A program made the position numbers and the translations under genes. A stretch of 64,000 bases of DNA, taken from assembly GCA_948144175.1 (NCBI GenBank), contig CANXME010000897.1, positions 1,112,654 to 1,176,653 on the forward strand. Direction: 5' to 3'. The notes beneath the pieces were generated by a model that saw only the letters and a program-made list of their open reading frames with translations, was not told the DNA's origin and ran no database searches. Shown here piece after piece: positions 1 through 11,300 of this stretch. The DNA is from Closterium sp. NIES-65. Taxonomy: Eukaryota; Streptophyta; Zygnematophyceae; Desmidiales; Closteriaceae. The first letter of the stretch is position 1; every line of letters starts with the position of its first letter.

Positions 1-3000
1 TGGCAAAGACCAAGTCGTCGACGTACACGAGGATGTAGAACGGCGGCAGTGAAGTGTCGGTGCGCAGAAACAGCGACGGGTCAGCAGTAGAAGGAGCAAA
101 CCCAAGTGCCGCCAGCGTAGTCCTCAGTGTGTCGTGCCACTCACGCGGTGCCTGGCGGAGACCGTAGACTGGCCGTCGGAGGCTCCACTGGGTGCCAGGA
201 GGGAAAGTCCCAGTGAAGCCAGGTGGACGGCGCAGCCAGATCTCCTCGTGCAGGCTACCCTGCAGGAACGCAGTGCTGAAGTCAAGAGAGTGAAGCTCGT
301 AGTCGCGCTGAGCGGCTATGTGCAGCAGCACCCGAAGAGTGGTCATCTTCGGGGTGGGAGAGAAGGTCTGAAAGTAGTCAACTCCCTGCCGCTGACTGAA
401 GCCACGAGCAACGTACCGCGCCTTGAAGACAGGTGGAGAGCCCGGCGGCCGCTTCACCCGGAAGATCCACATGCCACTGACGATGTTCGCCCCAGGAGGG
501 GGAACTGCGTCAACGTAGGTGCCTGTGGACTTCCAGGAAGCCATCTCTGCATCCATAGCTGCCTGCCAGTGAGAGGAGTAGGGACCCTCTACGGCCTCCG
601 CGTAAGAACGCGGAGTCGGGATGTCTAGTGCATCCGGGTCTCCCTCAGGGGCAAGCAGTACAGACGCGAGATGAGGTGAAGCAGCCGCTAGACACTGTAA
701 CTCCTCCTGTCTGTCCTCTAGGACGTCCGTGCCAAAAGCACACTCACCCCCGACGGACGGAGGACAGACAGACGCAGACTCAGCAACAAGACCAGCAGCG
801 TAGTCGAGACGACAGCGAGCAGCAAAGTCAACGAGCTCAGCGACTAGAGCAGACGCAGCAGTGGACTCAAAAGAGGGGTCAGTGACGACAGTAGCAAGCA
901 GACGCGTGACAGTAGGACTGGCAGCGCGAAGAGAGTCCGACTCAGGGTCGGCAAGCGCAGGAAGAGAGGACTCAGGAGGAGAAGGCAAAGGGGCACGCAG
1001 AGGAGCAGTGGACGGACGCAGAGACATCCGGTGCGTGCCAGGGACAGGAGGAGGACGCTGACGCGAACCGCGACCACTAGCGCGAGTAGCACGAACAGGC
1101 GACGCGGGACGAGACGCAGGCTCACGACGCTCAGCAAGACCTCCAGTAGGACCAGTGTAAGGAGAGGGAGCAGGCAGAGGAGAGGAAGGCTCCAACAGTG
1201 ACTGCGACTGGACAGGCTGTGGACACTCTACCGAAGGAGAAAGACCAAGAACCTGCTGTAGGAGCGGAACGAAGTACGGCCGAGGCCGCGTGGCAGCTCC
1301 AGACTCAGCAAGGACAGCACCAGCACCCTCAGCGACAGCACCAGCGCCACCAACACCTCCAGCGGCAGGACCTCCAGCAGCACCAGCAGTAGAACCACCG
1401 CCAGGACAGACAGCAGTAGTCTCAGCACCAACACCCTCAGCAGCTCCAGCTCCAGTAGGACCCGTAGGCCCAGCAGCTCCGGGACCGGCAGCACCAGCAC
1501 CCTCAACGGTCGACGAAGCTCCAGCTCCAGCAGCACTCCTCCAGCGGCGAGCAAACCACTCACGCAGCTCCTGGGGAGAGAGGGGCTCCCGGCGAGACGC
1601 AGCAGCAGGAGAAACCCCAGGCTCAGCAGCTCCAGACTCAGCACCCCCAGGCACAGCCGCTCCAGACTCAGCACCTCCAGGCTCAGCAGCTCCAGACTCA
1701 GCACCCCCAGACTCAGTAGCTCCAGCTCCAGTAGGACCCGCAGGCCCAGCAGCTCCGGGACCGGCAGCACCCTCAGCAGGCGAAGAAGCTCCAGCTCCAG
1801 CAGCACGCCTCCAGCGGCGAGCAAACCACTCGCGCAGCTCCTGTGGAGAGAGCGGCTCCCGCCGAGACGGAAGAACCGGAGAGCCCCCAGGTCCAGCAGG
1901 CGCAGGCTCTGCACCTCCAGGCCCAGCACCCCCAGGCTCAGCAGCTCCTGACGTAGCACCCTCCGGCTCAGCACCCCCCGGCTCAGCACCCCCAGACTCA
2001 GCACCCCCCGGCCTCGCACCCCCAGGCTCAGCACCCCCAGGCTCAGCACCCCCAGCAGCAGCACCCCCAGGCTCAGCACCCACAGCAGGACCAGACTCAG
2101 CAGCAACCTCGACTGGCTCGACCGTGTCTACCTGGGACACACCTGAAGGGGCAGGAACCTGAGGGGGGAGGGGGTCTACCGGGGGGGGAACTGGTACCAG
2201 GAAGTCCGGTGGGGGGGGAAGGGAAGGAGTACGGTAGGGGAAGAGGCGGTAGAAGGGGACTGACTCGTCGAACGTGACGTCCTGGGAGGACAGAACACGA
2301 CGAGAGGAGGGGTGGTAGAACTGCCACCCTGGAGCGTCAGGGGGGAAGCCAAGGAAGACACAGGGAGCAGCACGGGGGGACAGCTTGTCCGCAGACAAGT
2401 CGCGGACAAACGCCCGAGATCCCCAGACACGGAACGCAGACGCATCGCCAACCTTCCCCGTCCACAGTAACACTGGGGACATCGCGGGCCGAGAGACCCT
2501 GGGGTGAAGGTTGAGCTGATGCGCCGCGTACCGAACCGCAAACGGCCACAGAAAATGGGGGGCAGCCGCATGCATCATGGACGTACGAGCGACATCCATG
2601 ACCATGCCAATGCGGCGCTCAGCAATCCCATTTTGCTGTGGAGAGTCCGGAAGCGTAAAGGTCTGGCGGATCCCCTGTGCACGACAGTAGTCTCGCAGAA
2701 GGCGAGAGGAGAACTCCCCACCTCGGTCAGAGTGCAGACGCAGAACAGGAAAGTCCGAGCCGAAGCTCCTCCTGAGCTGGAGACGAGCCTCGCGGATCCA
2801 GTCGATCAGCACCTCAGTGACAGCACCCTTGCTGCGCAAGGGGAAGACTGAGGTGTAACGCGAGTAGTCGTCAACCACCAACAGGAAGTAGCGCTCGTGA
2901 CCCTGCCCACGGACGGGGGCCGGGCCCCACACGTCCATGTGAAGCGTCTGCAGAGGAGCCTCTGTCGGGGGAAACTGGGAGGAGTGAGGAGCAGCCCTGA

Positions 3001-3670
3001 GGCGCCCCTCGACACAGGGGACACAGGAAGGTCCTGGTCCCGAAGGAAGGGGAGGGAGAGACTGGGGAAGACCAGAGACAAGGACACGGGAAGCCATGCC
3101 CCGAAGACGGGGCAAGGAGGGGTGGCCTAGACGGTGGTGCCACAGAAGAGTCTCGTGAGACAGGAGGCGACACGAACAGGGGGCAGACTCAGGACCAGAC
3201 CTGGACGCAGCAGCAAACACCTGACCCGACGCTGCTACCTGACCGGACGCGGGGACAGGAGGAGACTCAGTGGTCAGGGTGTAGAGGCTCGACCCCGGCC
3301 GACGCGAGAACGTGGCCAGGTGCCGGCCTGTGCGTGCGTCCGTGCAGTGGGTCACCCGCTGACTCGCAGGAGTGAACTGGTGAACCCCCGCATCCTGTAG
3401 GTCTGCACCACTCACCAAGTTCGTCGAGAACGAGGGGAGGTACAGTCCAGACAGGGTGCCCGAGGGGGCAGCCGGACACGGGAGGACAGTGGAGAAGTGA
3501 GCGAGGACAGGACCCCCAGAGGGGTCAGCCAGGGAGACTGCAACCGGCCGACCAAGCGGCGTGAGTGTGGTGCGGTCCCGAAAGAAGGAGCGAGAAGCCC
3601 CAGAGTCAAGTGTAAAGGTGAGGGAGGCCGAAGCCAACGCGGTACCTGAGAGCGCAGCCTCACCCGCACC
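1..3670 (-). CDS. Copia A pol polyprotein: protease, integrase, reverse transcriptase (partial)
   Basis: The frame is open from just after a TAA at 3671-3673 to the left edge (about 1,223 codons) and I see no stop in it. In order: the aspartic protease motif DSGAS (about 3600), a GAG-pre-integrase segment LLWHHRLGHPSLPRL (about 3130), integrase with MDVWGP, VVDDYSRY, LHSDRGGEF and PQQNGIAERR (2950-2600), a Gly/Ala/Glu/Pro-rich linker (2160-1150) holding two copies of SPQELREWFARRW, a pre-RT segment, and RT ending at FYILVYVDDLVFA (about 15-45). The C-terminal RT and RNase H are cut off by the window. No own start codon is evident. The product would be made by readthrough or as a fusion with the upstream gag ORF, which is in the same frame. 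Ty1/Copia family membership is certain; activity is not shown. Confidence 0.88.
1905..2100 (-). repeat. 15-bp array coding Gly-Gly-Ala-Glu-Pro pentapeptides
   Basis: Imperfect 15-bp units on the minus strand read GGAEP, GGAES or GGARP in the pol frame, between integrase and RT. The same array occurs in elements C and D with different copy number. A unit length divisible by three keeps the pol frame open when units are gained or lost. Confidence 0.75.
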
Positions 3671-4288
3671 TTAGGAAGCAGACTCACTAGCACCTAGAGC
3701 AGCAGCCGCACCTGTACCTGGAGCAGGAGACTCACTAGCACCCAGAGCAGCAGCCTCACCAGTAGCTAGAGCAGCAGGTCCTATACCTGGGTCAGGCGGG
3801 ACGCACAGGTGACCGGCACGGTCAGCACTAGTAGGCAATGCATACATGGCAGTGAGAATAGCATCATAGTCAAGAGCATATATATCTACCCTCTGCCTAA
3901 GCAACTCCACCCAGTCGGGAAGCTCAGCCTCGTCGCCAAACACGGTACGCCAGGCGTCGCTCAGACGGGCGAAGCAGCTGGACGGTGTATGACTACGTGT
4001 CCCACAAGGCTGACCAGTCCGAGTACCAGTGCGAATCACGTAAGAGCAGCGAGCAGCACTGAGAGACCCTCCACTCTGAGCGTACCACTCACGAAGCTGG
4101 CGAGGCGTGAGAGACACGCGAGAGGGTCGCGGGAGCTGCATCTGGCCGCCACCACGAGTAGAAGCAGCAGGAGTGGAAGTAGGAGTAGCGTCGCCACCCC
4201 TACAGCCCCAACCAGCGTACCACTCACGCAGCTGCTGGGGCGTGAGGGACTCACGCCGGCGTCGCTGGGGCTGCATTTGGCTCCGCAA
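3671..4288 (-). CDS. Copia A gag-like ORF with LREW repeats and Cys/His cluster
   Basis: This 205-codon ORF starts at ATG 4288 and ends at TAA 3671-3673, directly in frame with pol. The N-terminal part has two copies of a Gln-rich motif ending in LTPQQLREWYA or LTPRQLREWYA, one followed by GWGCRGG. It then has a Cys/His cluster (C-x13-C-x4-H-x4-C), FARLSDAWRTVFGDEAELPDWVELL, and acidic/Ala-rich repeats (LGASES). By position it is the nucleocapsid end of gag, but it lacks a standard CX2CX4HX4C knuckle. The homologous place in element E (near 17950) has no stop, so the TAA here is probably a mutation or a readthrough site. The true start could be further upstream in the leader. Confidence 0.6.
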   Translation of the reverse strand: MRSQMQPQRRRRESLTPQQLREWYAGWGCRGGDATPTSTPAASTRGGGQMQLPRPSRVSLTPRQLREWYAQSGGSLSAARCSYVIRTGTRTGQPCGTRSHTPSSCFARLSDAWRTVFGDEAELPDWVELLRQRVDIYALDYDAILTAMYALPTSADRAGHLCVPPDPGIGPAALATGEAAALGASESPAPGTGAAAALGASESAS

Positions 4289-4429
4289 GTAGAAGCAGGA
4301 GCAGGACTAGCAGCAGGGAGGCAGGCAGCCAGGCAAGCCGAAAGGCAGGCAGGCAGGCAAGCAGGCGACGCGCAGCGTGCTAGCAGGGCAAGAGCTCACC
4401 AGTGGTGGGAAGAGTAGGCTCGGCGACTC

Positions 4430-5340
4430 AGCGGCTCGGCAACTCGGCGGCTCGGCGGCTCGGGCGACTCGGGCGGCTCGGCGGCAAGGCGGCTCGGCAG
4501 CAACTGCAGCTCAGCAGCTCGGTGACTCGGCGGCTCGGCGGCAGGGCGGCTCGGCAGCAACTGCAGCTCAGCAACTCAGCGACCCGGCGGCTCGGCGGCA
4601 GGGCGGCTCGGCTGCTGGGCGGCTCGGGTGCAGGGCGGCTCGGCGGTGGGGCGGCTCGGCTGCTGCAGGTGAGCGGCTCGGCTGCTGCAGTGGGAGATGA
4701 AGGAGGAGGAGAAGCAGGGGAGGCCACACACCTGCCACCCCTCTGCTGGCCTCTCAGGTCGCCTCGACAGGCGACGGGAAAAGGGGGGGGGTGGGTGGTG
4801 GGGGGGGCCGGTAGGTGCAGCGGCGGGGCCAGCAGGTGCAGTTGCGGGGCCGGTAGAAGGGGACGGCAGGAGCCGTCAGGAGGGGACGGCGGGGCCGTCA
4901 CGAAGGGACGGCGGGGCCGTCAGGAGGTGACCGGGCCGCGACGGGGGCAGGCGGCGGGGCCGCGTAAGGGCCTGGGCGGGGCCGCGACAGAGCCGTCGGC
5001 GGGGCCGCGTGAAAGCCGGGGCGGGGCCGCGTAGAAGCCGGGGCGGGGCCGCGCGAGAGCAGGCGGCGGGGCCGCGAAGGAGCCGGGGCGGGGCCGCGTG
5101 AGAGCAGGCGGCGGAGCCGCGTAAGGGCCTGGGCGGGGCCGCGACAAAGCCGTCGGCGGGGCCGCGTGAAAGCCGGGGCGGGGCCGCGTAGAAGCCGTGG
5201 CGGGGCCGCGCGAGAGCAGGCGGCGGGGCCGCGAAGGAGCCGGGGCGGGGCCGCAGGGGAGCAGGCGGCGGGGCCGCGACAGAGAGGGCGGCGGGGCCGC
5301 GTCAGTGAAGGCGGCGGGGCCGCAGGGGAAATGGCGACCC
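4430..5340 (-). repeat. GC-rich tandem repeats in Copia A leader
   Basis: There are two arrays. At 4430-4690 units are built on ggcggctcgg. At 4920-5330 units of roughly 22-23 bp share the core ggcggggccgcg. They lie between the primer-binding site and the gag-like ORF, so they would be in the element's untranslated leader RNA or in the extreme N-terminus of gag. Short open frames here are by-products of the composition. A G-run of about eight bases lies near 4785. Confidence 0.8.
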
Positions 5341-5416
5341 GAGGGGTCGCTAAAAAAAAGATCGCGCCTCGGGGGGCGCTTCGGTGGGCCCAAGAAAAAA
5401 CGGTCCGTAGAAGGAC

Positions 5417-5429
5417 CCGCTCTATACCA
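5417..5429 (-). other. Primer-binding site of Copia A
   Basis: Directly inside the 5' LTR the minus strand reads TGGTATAGAGCGG, close to the plant Copia primer site TGGTATCAGAGC that pairs with initiator Met-tRNA. It differs by a missing C. Confidence 0.7.
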
Positions 5430-5561
5430 TGTGAGAATAAGCGAACAGGAATGAATGAACTAGCAGTGAAATGAGTACAAGTAGGAAACCCTAGAATTGT
5501 GTACCCCCTATAGGCTAACCCACTGTAGCCTACACAAGCAGAACATATCTAATGTTTGACA
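5430..5561 (-). repeat. 5' LTR of Copia A (about 132 bp)
   Basis: On the minus strand it starts TGTCAAACATTAGATATG and ends TTATTCTCACA, giving TG...CA ends, with the primer-binding site immediately after. It is homologous to the LTRs at 6254-6379, 12023-12152 and 20047-20174. Its 3' partner is outside the window. Confidence 0.8.
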
Positions 5562-6253
5562 CAGGCCCCGCAGTTTGGACCTCTTGAAATCTTATACTCT
5601 ACTATATAATCGAACTAAAATTTTTGTAGAATCCATCTAAGCTTGCAAACTTGGGATTTGCGCAAAATGCACTGCACTCTTATTGATTTTGAAGTATTTG
5701 TATAGGTTTCCCCATGTAAAAAAAAAAGGTAGGGACTATACCGACGTCGATAAACCATATTGAACGTACTTGATTTCTTCATTTTTTTTTAACATACTTT
5801 TCTTCCACTAGGTTGGGCAAACCGGCAAGCTATTTGTGAGAAAACGAAAATTGGCATGTTGAAATAACAATCGATCGTCACGCCAACACCTAGTCCAATT
5901 GCTACAACCCCTCGCGCCATTCAAACAACAATGGTACCATGTGACATTTACCGTAGGGCTACGACCTGGCCCAGTGGCAACGATGTCATTCAAACGACAA
6001 TGGTACCATGTGACTTTTACCGTAGGGCTACGACCTGGCCCAGCGACAACGACTAAGTATTGATCTTGATTGACCGATTAACGAAAACGGTGCATTTTGC
6101 ACTACACCGCACAATAATCGCCGCTGAAGATAACACAAATATACACATATATATTCATCTCGACCATTTTTCAGCTACACAAAATACATTTGGCGACCAA
6201 CAACGGTAGAGAGCCGAAGTTCACGTAAAAAGTCCGGCAAGATACGTGGGTAC
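5562..6253. other. Intergenic stretch between two Copia elements
   Basis: AT-richer than the elements on either side. I see no gene or recognisable element, only a 69-bp tandem duplication and short homopolymer A runs (near 5720). It probably represents the original host DNA between insertions. Confidence 0.6.
5918..6055. repeat. 69-bp tandem duplication
   Basis: Two adjacent copies (5918-5986 and 5987-6055) each start cattcaaac and contain caatggtaccatgtgac and accgtagggctacgacctgg. They differ at only a few positions. Confidence 0.9.
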
Positions 6254-6379
6254 TGTGAAAGAATGAGGAATGAATGAACTAGCAAGCAGGTGGGTACAAG
6301 TAGAAAAACCTAGAAATGTTGTACCCCATATAGTCTACCCCATTACAGCCTATACAGATTATAGCATATAAGTTTGACA
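6254..6379 (-). repeat. 3' LTR of Copia B (126 bp)
   Basis: TG...CA boundaries as in the other copies. On its inner side (6380-6400) lies a G-run that serves as the polypurine tract on the minus strand, next to a C-run that can pair with it. Confidence 0.78.
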
Positions 6380-6576
6380 CACCCCCATAGGCAAAGTGGG
6401 GGAGAACAAGAGGTCACAAGACCAGTCAAGCAAAGCAAAGCAAGCTCAGGGTGGATCACAACGTCACCACCCGATCCGAGCACAAGAGCAAGGCCAAAAG
6501 GCCAGTTCACATGCAAGATCATACATATAGGTAAACAGGCAAGTGCAGGTATAGAAAGATCACAGTACAAGCAAGG

Positions 6577-7408
6577 TCAAGAAGTGAGCAAGTGAAGCCA
6601 AATAGGCACAAGACCTAGCATCGTACAGAAGCGCTGATGATCACAATGCCAGATATCAGCGGTCTTGGCCTCAGAGGCCACGTAAGCAAGGCGCAGCTGA
6701 CCACGCTGCTGCAGCTCATGAGCAAGGAAGTAGCGAAGAGCAACGTGCTTTGTTCTGTGCTCCAGTATGTGCTCCCGACACAAGGCTGGCATGGCCTTGT
6801 TGTCTACGTACAGAACTGGAGGAGAACGAGGCGCCTCTCCTAGGTCAGTCAGCAGGTAGGTGAGCCAGCGAAGCTCCTGTGCAGCCATGGCCCCCGCGTA
6901 GATCTTAGCCTCACAGCTGGAGCCGAGAACATAAGACAAGCAGGTAGACTGCCACAAGATAGAGCCGGAACCAAGGCTGAAGGTTTAACCCTGTGACGAG
7001 CGCTGCGTAGCCTGGTCATCAGCCCAAGAAGCGTCTGTGTGACCTGTGAGAACCACTCGACGTCGCCCTCCAAGCACTAGCCCTATGCCCGACGTACTGC
7101 ACAAGTAGCGCAACACCCTCTTCGCTACAGCCATGTGCTCTGGCCGGTGTCTCTCAGGAGCAACATAGCGTGCCAAGATGCTAAGAGGGTATGCAAAGTC
7201 AGGTCGTGTGCAGGTCATCAGGTACATGAGGCAGCCAACAAGCTCTGGGTACGGGCCAGTCGGCTCTACGGACTCATCCGAAGGCAGAGCTGAGAGCGAG
7301 TGGCGAGTAGACAGAGGAGTGGCCTGAGGCGAGGAGTACGTGAAGTCGAAGCGTTGAAGGACCTGCTGCACCATGTGTGACCGAGTCAGGGTAATGGTGC
7401 GCTGTGCT
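6577..7408 (-). pseudogene. Copia B RT C-terminus and RNase H remnant
   Basis: Two frames on the minus strand. 7374-6985 begins MVQQVLQRFDFTYSSPQ and runs through CLMYLMTCTRPDFAYPLSIL to ASWADDQATQRSSQG. 6957-6577 holds the Copia RNase H signatures SCEAKIYAGAMAAQELRWL and LYVDNKAMPALCREH, then HRTKHVALRYF. The join near 6970 contains a stop and frame change, and the VFTKAL motif expected near the end is altered (KTADIWHCDH). Non-functional remnant. Confidence 0.85.
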
Positions 7409-7411
7409 CTG

Positions 7412-7546
7412 TGTAATAATGTTATGATTGTCTAGCCTGCAGTGGGGTACTCAATAGTGAGTACAGCCGAACTTAGGGTTTCCGATATGTACTCAACTGC
7501 TTGCTAGTGAACTCCTCACTCTCTTCTTCATTCTCGTTATTTCACA
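7412..7546 (+). repeat. 5' LTR of Copia C (about 135 bp)
   Basis: Starts tgtaataatgttatgattg, contains gcagtggggtact and ends gttatttcaca directly before a primer-binding site. It is a diverged relative of the minus-strand LTRs (shared GTGGGGTA and TTAGGGTTT segments). Confidence 0.72.
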
Positions 7547-7559
7547 TGCTATCAGAGCA
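7547..7559 (+). other. Primer-binding site of Copia C
   Basis: tgctatcagagca differs at one position from the plant Copia consensus TGGTATCAGAGC and sits exactly at the inner LTR edge. Confidence 0.82.
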
Positions 7560-7639
7560 TCTACGCTCCTGGCATGTGTGCCCACCTAAGTGCTTCCGCT
7601 GCTACTCTGTGTTCGGCACGCCCCGTGGCGTGCCCCTCG

Positions 7640-8387
7640 CGCTACTCTTAGTAGCCCTGTTGCCGCCCTTCCAGGCCCCTCGCGGCCCCTTTGCGGCCCC
7701 GTTGCCGCCCTTCCAGGCCCCTCGCGACCCCGTTGCTGCCCTTCCAGGCCCCTCGCGGCCCCTTTGCGGCCTCGTCGCAGCCCCTTTCGCGGCCCGTCGC
7801 CGCCCTTCCAGGCCCCTCGCGGCCCCTTCGCAGCCCTGTCGCTGCCCCTATGGGCTCTGTCGACGCCGCCAGCGGACCCGTCGCCGACCCTAGCGGCTCC
7901 GTCACCGCTCCTATCGGCCCCGTCGCCGCGGCCAGCGGCCCCGTCGCCGACCCTAGCGGCCCCGTCGCCGCTCCTATCGGCCCCGTTGCCGCCGCCAGCG
8001 GCCCCATTGCCGCCGCAAGCGGCCCCGTCGCCGACCCTAGCGGCCCCGTCGCCGCTCCTATCGGCCCCGTCGCCGCCGCCAGCGGCCCCGTCGTCGCCGC
8101 CACTGGCCTCGTCGCCGCCTCCAGCGGCCCCGTCGCCGCCACTTGCGGCCCCGGCCCCGCCTCCGCCATGCCCCGTTGCCAGCCGCGGCGCACCGGGGGC
8201 ACGTGCACCCCCCCCCCCCCCCCCCCCCCTTTTTCCGTCGCCTATCGAGGTGACCTGGGGGGGGGGGGGGCGAGCGTCGCCCCTTCTGCCGCCTGTTTTG
8301 GCGCCCTGGGAGACCGCACGTTGCCCCGCCCACCCCTAACCTCCCTACCCGTCGTCCCGCTCTGCCCTGAGTTAGGGTCTAGGGGTG
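7640..8387 (+). repeat. GC-rich leader repeats of Copia C
   Basis: First come imperfect units around ccctcgcggcccc and gccgcccttccaggcccctc. From about 7855 to 8160 there is a 15-bp-type pattern around agcggccccgtcgcc. A pure C run (about 8209-8228) and a G run (about 8259-8270) flank a segment resembling the A leader near 4760. All three frames are open for long stretches because of the composition; I do not call a protein here. Confidence 0.75.
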
Positions 8388-11300
8388 GGGCCCCGCCCGC
8401 TTCCGTGGCCAGGGTCACGAGCGTTACTTCCTGTTGGTGGTTGACGACTACTCGCGTTACACCACGCTGTTCCCCTTGCGCAGCAAGGGTGACGTCACTG
8501 AGGTGTTGATCGACTGGATCCGCGCAGCTCGTCTCCAGCTCAGAGAGAGTTTTGGCTCGGACTTTCCTGTTTTGCGTCTGCACTCTGAAAGAGGCGGGGA
8601 GTTTTCCTCTGCCCGTCTGGGAGCCTTCTGTCGTGCACAGAGAATCCGCCAGACCTTCACGCTTCCGGCTTCTCCACAGCAAAATGGGATTGCTGAGCGC
8701 CGCATTGGCATGGTCATGGACGTCGCTCGTACGTCCATGATCCATGCGGCTGCCACCCATTTTCTGTGGCCGTTTGCGGTTCAGTACGCAGCGCATTGGC
8801 TCAACCTTCAGGCCCGGGTCTCCTTGCCAGAGACCTCCCCCACCTTACGGTGGACGGGGAAGGTTGGCGATGCGTCTGCGTTTCGGGTCTGGGGATCTCG
8901 GGCGTTTGTCCGCGACTTGTCTTGGGACAAGCTATCCCCCCGTGCTGTTCCATGCGTCTTCCTTGGCTCCCCCCCTGACTGGCCTGGTTGGCAGTTTTAC
9001 CACCCCACCTCGCGCCGTGTTCTGTCCTCCCAGGACGTCACCTTTGACGAGTCGGTGCCTTACTACCGTCTCTTCCCTTACCGCACTGTGCCCCTCCCCC
9101 CGTCGCCGCTCTTCCTTGCGCCAGGTCCTACCCCGGTAGACCCCCTCCCCCCTCAGGGTCCTACCCCGTCAAGTGTGTCCCAGGTAGACGCAGTCAAGCC
9201 GGTCAAAGGAGCTGTCGACTCTGGTGCTGTTAGAGGTGCTGAGCCTGTGGGTGTCGGGTCTGGAGGTGCTGAGCCTGGGGATGCGGAGCATGGGGGTGCT
9301 GAGCCTGGGGGTGCTGAGCCTGGGGGTGCTGAGTCTGGGGGTGCTGAGCCTGGGGGTGCTGAGCGTGGAGGTGCGGAGCCTGGGGGTGCTGAGTCTGGGG
9401 GTGCTGAGTCTGGGGGTGCTGAGCCTGGGGGTGCTGAGCGTGGGGGTGCGGAGCCTGGGGGTGCTAGGTCTGCTCGTGTGGCCTCTCGCGGTGCTTTGTC
9501 GAGGCGGGAGCTACTCTCTCTGCAGGATCTGCGCGAGTGGTTTGCCCAGCTCGTCTCTGCTGGAGCTGGAGGTACTACTGTTGCTGCTGGTCCTGGAGGT
9601 GCTCGTACTGGTGATACTAGAGCTGCTAGGATTGGGGGTGCTGCTGGGGCTGCTAGAGCTAGTCCTAGTGGAGGTACTGCTGCAGCTGCTGGCGGTACTT
9701 GAGCTGACGGTGCTGCTGGAGCTCCTGGAGCTGGAGCTGCTGGGGGTGTTGGCGCTGGTGGTTCTACTGGCACTGGTGCTTCTGAGGGTGCTGGAGTTTG
9801 CGCTGTTGGAGCTAGAGGTGCTGCTGGCGCTGGTGCTGCTGCTGGGGGTACTGGTGCTGTCCCTGCTGGTTTTGGAGGCACTGCGCGGCCGCGGCCGTAC
9901 TTCGTTCCGCTCCTTGAGTAGGTTCTTGGTCTCCCGCCCTCTACTGGTCCTGCTCCTCCCTTACAGTGTCCACAGCCTGTCCAGTCGTGGTCACAGTTAC
10001 AGCCCGCCTCCCCCCTGCCTGCTCCTTCTCCCTACACTGGTCCTACTGGAGGTCTTGTTGAGCGTCGTGAGCCTGCGTCTCGTCCTGCGTCGCCTGTTTG
10101 TGCTACTCACACTAGTCATCGTGCTCCGCGTCCGCGTCCTCCTGCGGTCCCAGGCACACACCAGATGGGACTGCGTCCTTCCACTGCTCCTCTGCGTGTC
10201 CCGTTGCTGTCTCCTCCAGAGTCCTCTCTTCCTGTTCTTGCTGACCCGGAGTCTGACTCTCTTCGTGCTCCCAGTCCTACTATCACGCGTCTCCTGGCCA
10301 CAATTGTTAGTGACCCTTCCTTTGAGTCCACTGCTGCGTCTGCCTTAGTTGCTCAGCTTGTCGACTCTGCTGCTCGCTGTCGCCTAGACTACGCCGCTAG
10401 TCTCGTTGCTGAGTCTGAGTCTGTCTGTCCTCCGTCCGTCGGGGGTGAGTGTGCTCTTAGCTCGGACGTCCTTGAGGACAGGCAGGAGGAGTTCCAGTGT
10501 TTTGATGCTGCTTTGCCTCATCTCGTGTCCACGCTGTTTGCCCCCGAGGGAGACGCGGATGCACCAGACATCCCGACTCCTCGATCGTACGCTGAGGCGA
10601 TCGAGGGTCCCTACTCCTCTCAGTGGCAGTCAGCCATGGATGCAGAGATGGCTTCCCGGAAGTCCACAGGCACCTACGTGGACGAGGTTCCCCCACCTGG
10701 GGCGAACATCGTCACTGGCATGTGGATTTTCAAGGTGAAGCGGCTGCCGGGTTCTCCGCCTGTCTTCAAGGCGCGTTACATGGCTCGAGGCTTCAGTCAG
10801 CGGCAGGGAGTTGACTACTTTCAGACCTTCCCTCCCACCCCGAAGATGACCACTCTTTGGGTGCTGCTGCACATAGCCACTCAGCGCGACTACGAGCTTC
10901 ACTCTCTTGACTTCAGCACAGCTTTCCTGCAGGGCAGCCTGCACGAGGAGATCTGGCTGCGCCGCCCACCTGGCTTCACTATGTCGTTTCCTCCTGGTAC
11001 CCAGTGGAGCCTCCGGCGGCCAGTCTACGGTCTCCGCCAGGCGCTCCGTGAGTGGTACGACACACTGAGGACTACACTTGCGGCTCTTGGGTTTGCTCCT
11101 TCTACAGCCGACCCGTCGCTGTTTCTGCGCGCCGACACCTCTTTGCCGCCGTTCTACATCCTCGTGTACGTCGACGACTTGGTCTTTGCCACTGCTGACA
11201 CTGCTGGACTCGCCCACGTGAAGTCCGAGCTGCAGAAGAGACACATGTGCACAGACCTGGGTGAACTGCGCAGCTACCTTGGCTTGCAGATCACCCGGGA

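Larger units (their letters stand above)
1..5561 (-). mobile_element. Ty1/Copia retrotransposon A, 5' part (truncated by window edge)
   Basis: Read on the minus strand, the order is 5' LTR (5561-5430), primer-binding site, GC-rich leader, gag-like ORF with an unusual Cys/His cluster, protease (DSGAS), GAG-pre-integrase, integrase, low-complexity linker, and reverse transcriptase up to the YVDD box at the window edge. Integrase before RT is the Ty1/Copia order. RNase H and the 3' LTR must lie left of position 1. The pol frame is open throughout, so this is the best-preserved Copia in the window. The pol product would copy element RNA into cDNA and integrate it. Confidence 0.9.
6254..7411 (-). 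mobile_element. Copia B, 3' fragment interrupted by element C
   Basis: On the minus strand this is the end of RT, RNase H and a 3' LTR (6379-6254). The homology stops at 7411, where the LTR of element C begins in the opposite orientation. The element should continue with sequence like that at 13220, but it is not found directly after C. The LTR is nearer to the one at 20047-20174 (about 89% over the last 93 bp by eye) than to the one at 12023-12152. B and the E half of D/E may therefore be parts of one original element; this is inference. Confidence 0.8.

Noticed and set aside
844..2106. Leu/Val-rich minus-strand ORFs resembling membrane proteins
   Set aside because: They are in the wrong frame relative to the Copia A pol frame, which is verified at 2158, 2600 and 45; shadows of the Gly/Ala/Glu linker.
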